Assembly: GCA_007922305.1 (NCBI GenBank)
Contig: ML677333.1
Coordinates: 21,216,949-21,280,948 of the forward strand
DNA: 64,000 nucleotides
Direction: 5' to 3'
DNA from: Dermatemys mawii
Lineage: Eukaryota > Chordata > Testudines > Dermatemydidae
The notes below the pieces were generated by a model. It saw only the letters and a list, made by a program, of their open reading frames with translations. It was not told where the DNA came from and did not search any database. The translations under genes were made by a program, and so were the position numbers. Shown one piece after another: positions 20,131 through 33,119 of this stretch. The first letter of the stretch is position 1, and each line of letters opens with the position of its first letter.

Positions 20131-20791
20131 TGTAGTGGGGCAGGTGCCCCACACCAGCAGAAAAGGGTTAGAATAGCCCTGCAGAGGGTTGTGGCTGGGT
20201 AAGCAGAAAACTTAGGCTGATTGGAACAGCAGCCACAGCTGTGGCCAGGTCAATTAGGGCCCAGCTGGCCTGTATAAAAGGGCTGTAGCCAGGAGTTCAG
20301 ACAGGCTCTCTTCAGGCTGGGAGAGAGCAGGGCCTGGCTGCCTGCACAACAGGGTACTGAGGGCAGAGCAGTGCTGGGGAAAGCGCAGGCTGAGCTGGGG
20401 AGCTCAGGCCTGGCGACTTCCCAGGCTGCAGGCCTGATAGCAAGGCCACAAAGGTATTGGGGGTTAGGCAAAGGTAGCCGGCCCCCTTGCCTGTGATGAC
20501 TGGCACTTACACTGCAGTCTGCCCCAGAGTGTAGGGTCTTGATGATAACTGGCAGTAGCCCAGACTAAGGCAAGGTGTGGATTAATGGGTTGAGGGTTCC
20601 CCAGGGAGGGGAGACCCAGAGACAGAGCGAGGGGGAAAAGCCAGGGGGCAGCACCTAGGTAAAAGGGCACTGGGGTCCAGGAAGGACACAGGGGCCAGCA
20701 GACATTGGGACACCAGCCTGCAGAGCTCGCTCCGAAGGCGAGTGAGCTAATTCCTGGACAACCAGCAGGGGTGAGTCATGACACCGCTACA
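20131..20791 (+). mobile_element. Solo LTR (661 bp) inserted in CR1
   Basis: The element begins TGTAG and ends CTACA (5-bp terminal inverted repeat with TG...CA). It is flanked by ggccg (20,126-20,130) and ggctg (20,792-20,796), a 5-bp duplication whose single difference is a C-to-T change at a CpG. Removing it rejoins CR1 in the middle of the RT ORF. A TATA-like 'gtataaaagg' lies at 20,272-20,281. The LTR is GC-rich (about 60% by eye), unlike its surroundings. I see no gag, pol or env, so it is a solo LTR. The class (ERV or gypsy) is undetermined. The open frames on its minus strand are not genes. Confidence 0.9.
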
Positions 20792-21758
20792 GGCTGTTTT
20801 GGTTCAACATCTTTGTTAATGATCTGGATGATGGGATAGATTGTACCCTCAGCAGATTCGCAGACGAAACTAAACTTGGGGTGTGGGAGAGAGGTAGACA
20901 CACTGGAGGGTAGGGATAGGGTCCAGAGTGACCTAGACAAATTGGAGGATTGGCCCAAAAGAAATCTGATGAGGTTCAACAAGGACAAGTGCAGAGTCCT
21001 GCACTTAGGATGGAAGAATCCCATGCACCGCTATAGTTTGCAAAGCAACTGACTAAACAGCAGTTCTGCAAAAAAGGACCTGGAAATTACAATGGATGAG
21101 AAGTTGGATATGAGTCAGCAGTGTGCCGTTGTTGCCAAGGAGGCCAATGGCATATTAGGCTGCATTAGTAGGAGCATTGTCAGCAGATTGAGGGAAGTGA
21201 TTATTCCCCTCTATTCGGCACTGGTGAGGCCACATTTGGAGTATTGCATACTTCTGGAGTTTTGGGCTCCCCACTGCAGAAACAATGTGGACAAATTGGA
21301 GAGAGTCCAGTGGAGGGCAACAAAAATGATCAGGGGTCGGGGCTCATGACTTACAAGACGAGGCTGAGGGAACTGGGCTTGTTCAGTCTGCAGAAGAGAA
21401 GAATGAGGGGTGATTTGATAGCAGTCTTCAACTACCTGAAGGGAAGTTCCAAAGAGGATGGAGCTTGGCTGTTCTTAGTGATGGAAGATGGCAGAACAAG
21501 GAACAATGATCTCACGTTGGAGGGCGGGAGGTCTAGGTTGGATATTAGGAAATACTATTTCACTAGGAGGGTGGTGACACACTGGAATGGGTTGCCTAGG
21601 GAGGTGGTGAAATCTCCTCCTTTAGAGGTTTTTAAGGCCTGGCTTGAGAAAGCCCTGGCTGGGATGATTTAGTTGAGGTTGGTCTTGCTCTGAGCAGTGG
21701 GTTGGACTAGATGATCTCCTGAGGTCTCTTCCAACCCTAATATTTTATGATTCTATGA
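20792..21758 (+). mobile_element. CR1 LINE RT C-terminal half and 3' end
   Basis: This is the continuation of the CR1 split at 20,130. It encodes FINDLDDG-like text broken by frameshift, then RFADETKL near 20,856. This is RT palm motif C, where the usual FADD has become FADE, so a catalytic Asp is lost. Later blocks are [20 protein letters not shown] (about 21,130) and GLFSLQKRRMRGDLIAVFNY (about 21,380). The 3' end is 'gatctcctgaggtctcttcc' followed by 'attttatgattctatga', the standard CR1 terminal repeat, at 21,758. The copy is relatively young-looking compared with others here, but broken. Confidence 0.93.
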
Positions 21759-21764
21759 AAAGGT

Positions 21765-22990
21765 GAAATGTTAAAGATACAGTAATTAAAGTTATGGAAA
21801 ATTACTTAGATTCTATTTTTGGAGGGCCAGATTCAATAAAATTTGTTTCCTTCATAGCTGCATTGCAAGAATAATGTGTTCACTTTAAAAAATCTAAACA
21901 GCTTTTTCATGGGTTTTGCAGTAGATGCAGGCAGCTGTAGTGTGGGATGATATATCAAGTTTTAGTACACGTGTCCTTCCAGTAAGTTAGCAAATATGAA
22001 TTAACATGCTCACCATATATCTGAAACACATTAAACCTAATATTGTATATGAAAACTATAAAAGTTCTTATAAAAATCATAGCCAGTATTGCTTCTGCTT
22101 TTAGCAATGTATTATACTTGGCAAATTTAAAAGGAAGCATTTATTTTATCTTACTATAAATCCCTCACCTCTAAGCTACATTCAACGAACATGAAAATGC
22201 CAAAATTTGTTGTAATCAGATCAGTATGGTAAATACCATTTTAAGTTGCAATACTGTATATGCAGTTATAAGTGAAATTATGTATATTAGCTTATTTTAA
22301 AAAAGACATAATATATATACTTTACCTTCATTTAAATTTATGTATCATATCTTTAATAATGATTTTTGGGTCACAAACCCCCAACTTTCTGGATGTCATT
22401 TGTATGACTGTGTGGAAAGTTCATACTGATAAGTGAAACTAACAATGTTGAGTAGCATCACTTGTCATCATGGCAGTTTTAAATATATTTTGTCATAAGC
22501 AAAAGGCAAGTTTCATTCAGCAAAACCTGGCTTATGGTTTGTACAATGAAATGCAATAATGGGAAATTTTCTGAAGTATGTTAGAGTTCTCAAAGTTACA
22601 TAAAAATGTTCAGAATAATTGCATAATTTACAAAATAATGGACAATTTGCAAAATTGAATATTATTTTAGACCACAATAAGAGCTACCAAATTTTGCTAG
22701 GGTTTCTTAAACATAACTCAGAAATTTAGCAAAGTCCTGCTGTTTTCTACAGTACCTTTTTATTTATTTAACTTCATCACAAAATATCCACATTGGGAGT
22801 TAATGGTAATGGCCATACCTACTTGTCTTCAGAAAGCAAAAAAAATTAAGTTGAGTTTGCACAGAAACATTTATATTAACATCATTACTTTGTTGTTCTA
22901 GACTCTCATTCTGGCAAACATCCTGTACATATACATAAAAACTTAGCAACAAATATGACCGCATGGAAATAGAAGTGGCTCAAGGAATGA
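21765..22990. other. No recognisable feature
   Basis: Very AT-rich 1.2 kb. No repeat family or exon-like frame was recognised. Confidence 0.45.
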
Positions 22991-23730
22991 AATATTAGAG
23001 AATTATTGTTCTGAAACAGAGTCTGATCCCGATTCCATTGAAATCTATGGCAAAGCTCCCATTGAATTCAGTGGTGCAAGATTTGTTTCCAAATCCCTGT
23101 TGAATCATTCTTAGGTGTGCTTCATGATCCAGATCATCCCATCCCATGGAAAAACAAGTCAAAGTAGGTCTCGGAGGAAGGAATTCTCTGGAGGACACCC
23201 TTTGCAGAAACCTCTCCAATACTGTCCAATGTGGGGGATGCAATTTGTCACTCCGATGGAAAAGTCCTCAAGGGACACCTTAAACCTGGTGCAACTCCAG
23301 GCCATTTGCATCAGCTCTAGAACCTGACTGCCTCCCACTCTGACTCTCTGGAAGCAAGCGTCTGTTGGATCTGTGCTACTAGAACTTCCACCTGGTTGCA
23401 ATGGCTGCTGATGTGGAGCAGGGTTTCTTGGAAAAAATAAGAGCCCAGAGTTGTATTATCTCCTTTTTACTAATTTCTGAGGAGCAAGTACATGTGTAAT
23501 TTGTATCCTTCTCTGCCCACCCAGCACTCCTTTTAGTCAGCCTTATCTCCAATTCCTTCCTCAGCAGACCACATGGAAAGGCTTCCATAGGGCCAGGGTT
23601 AGGGTGGGGAAAGTGTCACTGAGGTGGATGAAGGATGTAAAGGGTCCCTTCCACTTGTGGATCTAGGGTGTACAATCTTGTCCAAGGGCTAAAGTGCCTG
23701 ACCATGATTCCAGGTGTAGCATAGCTGGTG
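22991..23730. other. Unrecognised moderate-GC sequence
   Basis: There are overlapping short frames on both strands (22,995-23,401), none with a recognisable family. At 23,027-23,075 is a short imperfect palindrome built on 'ccattgaaatctatgg' and 'cattgaattcagtgg', of the dispersed 'CCATTGACTTCAATGG' type also seen at 4,640-4,690 and 31,930-32,030. Confidence 0.4.
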
Positions 23731-23734
23731 GAGG

Positions 23735-23925
23735 ATGGTACTACTCAGCGCGAGTATGAGTGGCAGAATCAGATCCAATATTACTCCTTTCATCGGGAGT
23801 AGAGTACCGAGCTCGATTGGAGAGTGATCTGCTGTCGATTTGGCGGGTCTTCACTACACTCACTAAATCGACCATCGGTGAATCAATCTCAAAGTGTTGA
23901 TCCCGGCTGTGGTATAGACATAATG
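23735..23925. mobile_element. MITE-like repeat fragment
   Basis: The CpG-containing block 'gtcgatttggcgggtcttca' and 'cactaaatcgaccatcgg' makes an internal palindrome, then 'gtgttgatcccggctgtgg' and 'tatagacata' follow. This matches my memory of a turtle MITE whose ends read '...gtagacatg'. The left end is unclear. Confidence 0.5.
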
Positions 23926-23929
23926 CAGG

Positions 23930-25250
23930 TACTTAAATAGGTACTTAACATTGTAAGAGCCCCAAATTCAAATCAGATGTTGTAAGAGCTTAGAACAGAA
24001 AACAGACTTTTTTTTCTCTCCAGTGTTCACATTAATCCCTTGCTCACCACTCACATTTCAGGACATTTGAATAATAGTTTGAAAAGATTGTGTTCACTTT
24101 AGAGCTAAAGGAGCCATGAATTAAATTTGGTGTCATATGACCAGCACGTACTAATCATTTTACAGCTGAGTAAGCTAATAAACCTATTTACTCTTTCTGA
24201 ATGATCAAGCACAGGCCCATTAGCTGCAGATGCCTTCAGCAATATACTTTGACATATAGAAGGTCATTCTCTTATCATTGTCTTCACATCTTTGTAGTTT
24301 AATGATTCACCAGAACAGCTGCATTAATGTATGTTGTATTGAGTAGCTAATTAGTAATATAAAACTGCAGTTGCAGCTATTGTAGGATCTCCCTCCCCCA
24401 TCCTGATGGATTAGTGCTTCATATTCATTTACTATGAAAGCTCTTAAATTAATATGAAACCACCTGAAGTCATTTAAATTGCCAGAGAGAATGTATTAGA
24501 ATATTGCAGTAAAATATCCTGCACAGCAAAATGACCTCTTTATGCCCCACTTTCCTATTTGGTATTCAGTGGTTGGGTACTTGCTCGTAAGAACTCTGTC
24601 AGTTGAGCAAGCAGGGGGCATGGGTAGTTTAATTTGCCATGACCTCTGCCACTTACATCAGACTCCTTCCCCCACATCTGGGAATGGGTGGCAAAATGGG
24701 CTCAATATTTTTTGAGGATCATAACAATTCTCACACTTTTTTATTGTTAGGAGGAAGTTAAAGCCCCAACTCAGTTTCCCATAATATTAAGGTTATACAG
24801 TAGTATTAGCAAAGTGAACAAGTACCATATTTTTTTGCTTTAATAATTTTAGTCAGGGCTGTCATTTTACTTCCACTTTAGCCATTTTCAATGCTCTCTT
24901 CCAAATTTTTTTCCAATGGGAACAATCCTGTTTGCATGGAAGGTTCTCTTGGCATGGTTAGGTAGCAGGAGAACAAAAGAGTTTTCGTATTTAGTTTCTA
25001 TGGGAGTGAAAAAACTCTCTAATGTTTGACCTTGAATGCAAGCAGTGTTCCTTTACAAGCATAAGAGTTGCAATATATTATCAGAATGCTGGTCAGTCTA
25101 ATCTTCTATCCTGCCTCTGGTAGTGGCTCATATTATTTTTATATGTATTCATTGTACTATGGAAGTGCCCAGAGACCCAACAAGGATTGGAAGAATATCT
25201 TAAATAATTATTAAAACAAATTGCTAAATATTCTCAACTTTCTCTTATCC
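23930..25250. other. No recognisable feature
   Basis: AT-rich sequence without any family I can support. Confidence 0.45.
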
Positions 25251-25254
25251 CATG

Positions 25255-25965
25255 GGTCTCTGTTTCAGGGTAACTGCACCTGTGTGCTCCCTCTGTGGTC
25301 CACTTCAGGAGTTCCCTCTCAGGTATCAGGTCTCCAGCCATCACCTATCTCTGGCAGGGACCTTGATATCACTCCCTTCTGACTGGAGATTTAACAGCTG
25401 CACTGTGTTCTCTCTGAAGCCTATGCACAGCATATTGCCAGAAGTTGCAAGTCACCACACAGCTCTCTCTAAGCAAGTACATTTATTCTTAAGGCAAAAA
25501 CATTACAGAGGACTCACAAAAATATTAAACCAATTTAAACACACACAAAACATGCCAGGAGTCATCCATTGGTTTTTATGGGGCCTTAGTAAGCCAAAGC
25601 CCTTTCAACCCTTGTGCCAGGGTTGGGGCCTCCCTTGTACAGAAGGTCCTGTTCATTTGCTGGATCAGAAAGAAGGCCCTGAGTCAGTTTAAATCTACCC
25701 CTTTTATGCCAGAGCGCTTTCTTTGTCTCTAAAAAGCCCAGTGTGAACCAGTATATGCTAGCCTCACTGGTAGAACCCCGGTGGAGATGTTTACAACCTA
25801 AGTGAGTCACCTTAATCACCCCCCACTGTTTTTGATATCTGTGGGAACCCTCCCCCCTGCAGTCGCTTACAGATGTGGGCCCTCAGCGGTACATACACTA
25901 TTTTTATACTCAATAGAATATGGTACCCAAAGATATAGCAGGAGATTGACAAGCCTGTCACACCA
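25255..25965 (-). mobile_element. LTR-like element, minus strand
   Basis: Read on the minus strand, the block begins TGTGACAGGCTTGTCA near 25,962 and ends ...CTGAAACA near 25,260. It has a TATA-like 'ggcataaaagg' (25,698-25,708) and AATAAA (about 25,482-25,487) in the spacing expected for U3-R-U5. No target duplication could be matched, so the ends are approximate. A 146-residue plus-strand frame (25,252-25,692) lies entirely within it, antisense to LTR transcription. It has no motif and is best treated as chance. Confidence 0.6.
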
Positions 25966-25969
25966 CTGA

Positions 25970-28135
25970 CTCACTTAAAACAGGCATGTTATTGTCAGTT
26001 TGTACTGTGTCTGAGCAAGGCCTCTAAGCACTACTGCCATACAACTAATAAATACTAATAAAATATAAATAAAAATTAAAAATCTTGTATTCAATTTGCA
26101 ATGCCGCAAAATCTATTTTACCTTAGCTGTCTTTTGTTTTCTTCACAGATACATAATGTCCAACTGTTCAAGGTTTAATAGCAGAAGCTGTTTGTTTACA
26201 TTCAAATTACAATAAAATTTAAGGGTCAAAAATAAAGTTAGAATAATCCTTGGCTGCACACATGCAAGACTTTATTTCACCAAATGAAGCTTGAGCTTGA
26301 TGGTGGCTTCTTGTTGAAGGACATTCTTGCTGGTCCTTTCTTTCTGCATTTTCCTGTATTCTTTGGGCTCTGTTGCCTTCAAATTTATCTTTTTTTATAT
26401 ATTTTCTGTTGTATACAGGATCTTATTTTTTTTCTATAGCATAATGAGATTTTGTCACAGTTGCCTGAGATTCAAGTGTTATACCCTGAAACTTGTGTTC
26501 TCTCTGAATGCACTGAAGTGGGAGGAGTCTCCTCATTCTTAGCTTCTTATTCCAGATTTCTGATTTTTCATGTAATATAAGAACCAACAATAAGAGAGAG
26601 ATAGTTATTCCTTTTTAGGCTCAGGTAGTATTTGGGGCCTTGCAGGTTGTTGATGTTAGAAGGAGAAATTGATGATGGAATCAGGTGTTTCTTTGATGCA
26701 ATCCTGTATTGTGACAAAAAATGTTCATGAAGTCCTGTTTTCCTGAACAGTGAGAATCAAACATGAGGACACCATTTACTTGCTTATAATTCCAAGACTC
26801 TTTCCAGCCAGCACTTTGCCCCAAAAACTCTCTCTCAGCTTTCTTTCTGGGTCACATTATCATTGTTTCTCTTGACTTTCTACTTTTTCTCCTAGCTTTT
26901 CTGCTTCTGCTTATCAGACACGTGCACAGTTCAACCAAACAATAACCAGCCCTGAATTTGCACTCATACTCCCGAGAAAATCCCTCAGACCATGTGGCTC
27001 AAAACTCCTACTCAGGCCTCACCATGCTCGTCTGTGATTTTTGCAGTGGCTTCTATTGTTTTAGGTATTAATAAACTGCTCCCTCATTTAGCTTGAATTG
27101 AAGGTTGCTATCATGCCCAGAGCTTCAGAGAGTTTTGTGACTTTCCATAGATCAAGGACACACTCCATGGGAGGCATCTAACCTCCAGCTAACATTAATA
27201 ATAATAATACATTGATAAGTATAATGAGTAGAAATATATGAAGCTATAGCTTCATATCATGCCTCTAACCCAGAAATAAATTTCAGTTAAATCCTTTAAA
27301 AAATAATCTTTTTGTATTAATACCGAGGGTTTCATTCACATAAAACACTGTTTTATTTTGTAGCTCACACCCATCATGTAAAATGTCTTAATGTCAAGAG
27401 ACCATCACTTTCTAAGCCAGTCACTAAGAGGAAACCTTTTCATGCCAGTTTGCAACTCTTTGCCCGCCAATATTACCACGTAGCAAAGGATTCAATAGGT
27501 AGTTTTCACCAGTGGCAAGAATATCCATTACTTTTACCATCATATTAAGGGCCCCGTCCAGAGAGGTGCTCACTTGTCTCAGATCCTAGTAATTTTAATG
27601 TGGAAGTTGCAAGCATTCATCACATTGCAAACAATAAGAGAACAATTTGGAGTCTATATAAGGCAGTGCTTTGATTGCTAGGTTTTGCTATTTACAATAT
27701 TCTACATTATTTTATTTTTTTCTTCTTAATTGGTCTGATCTGCACTGCAACCTGAACAGATTGTATCTCTCAGGGCTTGCATGCATTTATACGCTGCACT
27801 CAGTCATAGAATGTACCATTTGTATTGGAATTCCACAATCTGATTGTAAGTCTGAAACTGTTTGATTCAGTATTTTTCAAGATGGTTGTGTTTGTATTGC
27901 ATTGCAACTTCGTATGCAGCCCTTTTGTACTGGCAGAATAAAAACTATATAGGTTTATTATTGACTGACAAATTCCAATCCCCTGTTTGTCCAAACTGCT
28001 GGCAGCTTCCTGTAATATACACTGCATGTACACATTATTCTGATTGTGTACAAATGGCACACTTGATACAGAATTAATGAGCATTGCTGTAGCAAAGGTG
28101 ATACTGTATAATAATAATAATAATTAATATTAAGC
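25970..28135. other. No recognisable feature
   Basis: AT-rich 2.1 kb. Overlapping short frames near 27.7-28.1 kb on both strands are chance-like. A short ATA repeat (28,110-28,128) lies at the right edge. Confidence 0.45.
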
Positions 28136-28139
28136 TCTT

Positions 28140-28320
28140 GCATAGCTCCAAAAAGCAGATAAGTTAAATGATTCCCATTTTACAGATGGAAAAACTGAGG
28201 AACAAAGATGAATTGACTTGCATAAAGTCACCCAGCAGGCCACCAACAGAGCTGAAAATAGGATCAAAGTCTCCTGGGTACCAGTCTAGTACCCTATCCA
28301 CTAGGCCATACTGTCTGCTA
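28140..28320 (-). mobile_element. MIR-type CORE-SINE relic
   Basis: Plus-strand text 'cccattttacagatgg', 'aaactgagg' and 'gacttgcataaagtcaccca' is the complement-side signature of MIR. The rest ('ctgggtaccagtctagtacc', 'ccactaggcc') is the tRNA-like head read backwards, with A-box-like 'tggcctagtggatagg' and B-box-like 'tttgatcctatt' on the minus strand. This is an ancient relic. Confidence 0.78.
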
Positions 28321-28324
28321 ACTT

Positions 28325-31300
28325 AACTTTTTGTGAATTATAGCACAAGAGCAACTCTCCAGCAAAAGCTTAGTGTGCCACTGAAGTTTAAAAAATCTAA
28401 CTACTGCTATCACTTGATTGCTATTCAGCATTTTCTTATGAACTTCGGTAATCAGTGGGGGATTGAGGGAGGAATGCTGAGTTAGAGTTTTATACAGTTC
28501 TTGAATTTGGTAAGGATCTTTTTTTTTTTGTATTCCAAGTGTTATGCAGCACATCATAAGGCATAACTTGGAAAATTACCATAGCAGTTTGAGTTTGAGG
28601 TAGTATGCATCATATTTAAGGAGGTCAGTTTAGTTCTACTTTATTAAATTCCCTATTTTATTTGTTATTGATTATGTTATATTACCCAGTTTTCAACACA
28701 CACAGCCAAATGATTGGAGGGGAAATTGAAATGGAGTCTATAATATGTGTCAAGTATGACTGACATTTAATACTGTTCTTTTTCTTGCTCCATTGGCTAA
28801 ATATGGCAAGGGTCACAGCATTTTTATACTCTTGAGATAAATGTTGAGATGGTATGTGCTGCTACAAGGCTGTTGACATTATGAGAATGGTGAGCTCTTA
28901 TGAAGAGTGGAAATTGATCACATTAATAAATTATGCCTAGGATCTAATTCTGCCCTTGGGTGAATCCACCAGGATCCCTGCTGATTTAGTGGGGCCCTGG
29001 GGTATGTTTCCAAGGACAAAATTTGGTCCTTAATCCTTAGAGCACTGACTGCTCCCTGGGAGCTAGCCAGCTAGTACAGCCTGAGTTACAGACAAATTGC
29101 TGGGAAGTAATGTGCTGTGTGAATGGAGGGTTTCTAGCTGTTGTGAGATAGGACAGGTTAAGACATTTTTAAAGAATGAGTCCCAACCTACCTCTTGTCC
29201 TGATGGTGATCTGATTCTCATGCCTTGTTGTGGCCAGAAACCACCAGGAAAAGGTGGGACACATGGGATCTAAGGCTTGTAGGGAGGAGAAGTGATGTAA
29301 GACCCAGAATAGCTACAAGCAGAAAGATAGGTTGAGCAGTGGAAGGGGATATATGCGGTCAATATTCAGATGCTGACCTGCTGAGAGAGAAAGCGAGGTA
29401 TTTCGGTGACTGGTGCAGGAAGAAGAGAGGTGAAGTCTGACGATATTGGAGGGATCTCCGAGAAGAGGAGAAACAAAAAGGTAGGGATTCTAGAAGAGTG
29501 AAAAGAGTGGCACTGGAGTAGAAAATATATATCCAGGGAGCTCTTTAGGTACAGGATCTAAAAATAGTATCTTTAGGGGCCAAGAGTTAATTGAGATATT
29601 TTAGGATTCCATGTAAGAAAAGAATAAGACATTGTTAATTCAAATACAGAAAGTAAACAAAAATGAAATCTATAATAAATAATCCTGTGACAACTATGAC
29701 AGAAATTATAGAACACTACTGACTCTAAGCAAGTTTCAGAAGCAATAAATAAAAATCAAAGCTTTGGATGAAACACCTTCAGGTTTTAACACTTCCGCAA
29801 TCACTGAAAAATATATTCATTTAAAAACTGGAAGACTGCAGATTTGCTTACAGGATAAAAATCAGCCTGAAAAACATCCCCTGGAGTGCTATCGTCTTGA
29901 GTGAAAATATACCTCCCAGCAAAAAGATAAAGAATGTAAAATTGTTTGTGTATGATTGTATCTTTCCCAAGATTTTGAAGGCAAATTCTGAGAATGTAAC
30001 TTGCCTTGGGCTATTGAGTACAATTCTCTCTTACCTTGCTGTTGTATCTTCAATCTTTCACACATTCTACATGCTACGTTCAATTGCAGTAAAACAATTA
30101 CAATAATCAATGCAAAAGATGGATAAAATATTTCATGAATGTAACTAAGTGAAGATATGACTAATAAATGAGCGCAAAACCACTCAGTTTAATCATTAAA
30201 TTTAAACTTGAGAAAAAGAACCACAAGTTGTTTATAGCTGGAAATATTGATTTTTGTTACAGTGTAATTCAAGTTTCTGGCAGGGATACTATAAAATAAA
30301 GTGACACAAGGAATGCTGCTAAAGGCAATTAACACTTCCCATTTTTGCTGTTACCAATGGAAACAAGAGTTTCTCTTCCTGGTAATGGGCCATTGAAAGG
30401 TTTTGTATCATAGTTCTGTAAATTGCAGAACATGTTTTGTTTATGATACAGCTGCTGTGTATTCTTTACTGCTGACATGACATGAAAATTTAGTGTCTCT
30501 TGCAAGAATGAGCAATGAGCCTGAAGTACAAAGGTCAATTTGAATCCAAACTGTCCCCAAATCAGGGAGCCTTCTAGAGGTTTGGTTCAAACCATTAGAG
30601 AAATACGGACAATGCAGATCCAGTTTTTGAGCATAATTGCTCAGTTTATGAATATTCCATCCCATATCTAGATAATACTCTTTATAAATAGTGTAGAACA
30701 TTCAGTATTTAGATATGTTAAAATAATGGATGGGAGAGGTTGTTGTTTAAATACCATTATAGAAAACTATACATTTTGGGCGAGAGTCAGCTTTTAGTTA
30801 CGCTGGAGTAATTCCAGAGTCGTTCCATTAACTTTACTGGAGATGCTTCTGAGTTACACAAGAGTAACTGCAGAATTTGGCATCCTCTATGTTCATCTAT
30901 AACCTTATAATCGGTGGCAGCTATTATTCTGTGTTTAATTAAATAGAATGATTCACAGCAAGAAATCAAGTACCTTCAAGTCTTTCAATGGTCTTAACTG
31001 TATGATATGTTTCCATGAAATCCTCTCTGATGTAATATTTTAGATCTTATCGAAAAGGATGCAAAGTGTCTGCCTGTGACTGAATATCAAGCCAGAGTAA
31101 AACCAACTCCTGACTGAGTGTTGTCTATGTTGTATCGTTAATGGACATGAGTATTTTACAGTTGAGACCTAGACTTTCAATTTGTCTTCACAATTTGGGC
31201 CCTCAGAAATGTAAATAGAGGTTTTTGCAACCAGAAATGAAGCTGCGGGTGAAAATCTTAGTAGCTGCACATCTTGCAACTTTCCCCCATCCATATTTAG

Positions 31301-31925
31301 ATATTGCATTAAGATTTTTACCAAAGATTATTTACATGCTCAGAGAGAGAGACCAAGCCACTGAAAATTTGGCCTTTAAATCAAATGTGATGCTTTATGT
31401 GCTTGTTTGCATATCAGTAGCAAGATTTAATTTCCAGCTCACAGGTATGTTGTCTAGAGATTACTTAGATAGTCCAACTCAACTGCTTATTCTGCCACAG
31501 CCATGTGAGTATGTTATTTAATCTAAGCATGTTCAGATGGGCTATGTCCAGGATTAAGCCTATTCATTAAGTGCTACTATGGCTATTCAGTATATAGTAC
31601 CTATAAAAGTAAGTATATTAAATGTTGGACCAAAGGCAATGCTGGAGTAACTCCACTGACTCCAATCAGATTATATCATAGAAGAATGTGGCTGATTCTG
31701 ATCTTATATTTCACATACAAAAATTAAAGAATGTTATAAAAGAATTCTAAGTTAGCCAAGTGAAGCAGTCAAAAGTCTGGAAATGTCAGTGCAGCCTTAA
31801 CTTTGCCCCTTTGTGAATATGCAGGATGGTACAGATTTTAGTTCTGTTATCATACACTGTCCTATTTTTCACCCACAAGACCCTTGCCCTGTTTAGGGCG
31901 ACTTCTGCTTCCATTGTAATCAATA
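28325..31925. other. No recognisable feature apart from short CAATGG-type motifs
   Basis: 3.6 kb of AT-rich sequence with no gene or major repeat. Weak traces of the dispersed 'gtaactccattgacttcaatgg' family occur near 30,790-30,880 and 31,640-31,690. The overlapping frames on both strands around 29.9-30.1 kb look like chance. Confidence 0.4.
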
Positions 31926-31927
31926 GG

Positions 31928-32035
31928 AGCAAATCCTGATCCCACTGAAGTCAATGGAAGTTTTGTCATTGACTTCAGTGGAGTCAGTTTTAGACCCTAG
32001 AAGTTTTCCTGTTGACTTCAATGGGAAAATGATTG
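31928..32035. repeat. Palindromic GAAGTCAATGG-type repeat cluster
   Basis: Three occurrences of the motif in about 100 bp: 'cactgaagtcaatgg', its inverse 'cattgacttcagtgg' (14-bp perfect arms, loop about 10 bp) and 'gttgacttcaatggg'. The arms at 31,945-31,984 can form a hairpin. I recall this motif as widely dispersed in sauropsid genomes but cannot assign a class. Confidence 0.6.
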
Positions 32036-32954
32036 TGCCCTCAGGGCATAAGTTGGATGTTGCTCAGTGAACGAGACAGATAAGTAAGATTATTTGTTGT
32101 GTTTATTATTCATCGTTTGTTGCCTTGCCTCATCCATTGCATGCAGTCCAAATTCCACATCATGGGTTATCTGGAAATGACTGCCATCCCCCTGCTGCTT
32201 TGATTGCAGGAAGAGGGAAGGCAGCTACACTGTAAGAAGATCAGATAGGGGTATTATTTCTGTAATAGAAAGGACCCTCCTCAGAGAGAGTGCCTTACTA
32301 TCTGACTTTGAAAGGCCTGGAGGAGTGTGCCATATCTTAACTGTGAGTAGTATCTGGATTCATATGTCTGGGACATTTTATTATTTTGTAGAGCTGAGAT
32401 GAGTTACATAGCCTGTTTAAATCCAAAACAAACAAAAATAACTTCATTTCAAATACCAGTTAAGGTTGCTAGGTAACTAGATTATGGTCACTTACCACAT
32501 ATTTTACAGAATCAAATACTTAAAAATAAGGAAATGAGTAGTCAAGCACATCAAAATTCTTTCCTTACCCACATAATAATCAAATGGGATGCTTTTCAAA
32601 TAAAAAGAAATGCATAGGTCACAACTTTACACAACACAGCCTTTTGTCATTCTGAATGATAGTGAAGAGTACTTCATGAGAAATGATAGCATAAGTGTCT
32701 AATCTAAGGCCAGAACTTAGTCTCTTGATTCTAGAGCCAGTGCCTGACAAACTTTGACCACAATGCTTAGCAGCTGTCACTGAGCCACTCTGGCTTAGTT
32801 GCCCTGTTTTTAAAAAGAGGGGGAAAAAATGACAGCGAATGCCTTGCACATACAACTTGTCATCTGTGGATCTCAAAGCACTGTACAAATGTTGAGAGGC
32901 ACTATTGTTGCCATTTCATATTTGGCCTCTGAGCCGCTATTTGAATCAATTCTA

Positions 32955-33115
32955 TGGGAGACACTGTGGTTCTAGTGGATAAGATAGGGTTTACCTATCA
33001 AAATCACTATTTTGTCCCATCTCTGAGGCAGCTGCCTGTGTAACCTATATCAAGTCACTTAAACTCTCTGAACCCCAGTTACTCCTCTGGAGACTGAACC
33101 TGTACATAAACCAAA
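32955..33115 (+). mobile_element. MIR-type SINE relic
   Basis: The head 'ctgtggttctagtggataag' carries an A-box-like tract. Downstream, 'ctgtgtaacctatatcaagt' + 'cacttaaactctctgaaccc' + 'cagttactcctctgg' follows the MIR order (tgaccttgggcaagtcac, cctcagtttcc). It is strongly diverged. A short trace of a related repeat may lie at 32,870-32,905 ('tggatctcaaagcactgtac'). Confidence 0.6.
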
Positions 33116-33119
33116 TGGG

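Noticed and set aside
19855..21672. Reverse-transcriptase-like ORFs that might suggest an active LINE
   Set aside because: The CR1 has an internal deletion, an LTR insertion, frameshifts and a FADE in place of FADD, so it cannot be active.
25252..25692. 146-residue open frame on the plus strand, the longest in the window
   Set aside because: It lies inside an LTR-like block, antisense to its TATA and AATAAA signals, and shows no recognisable domain.
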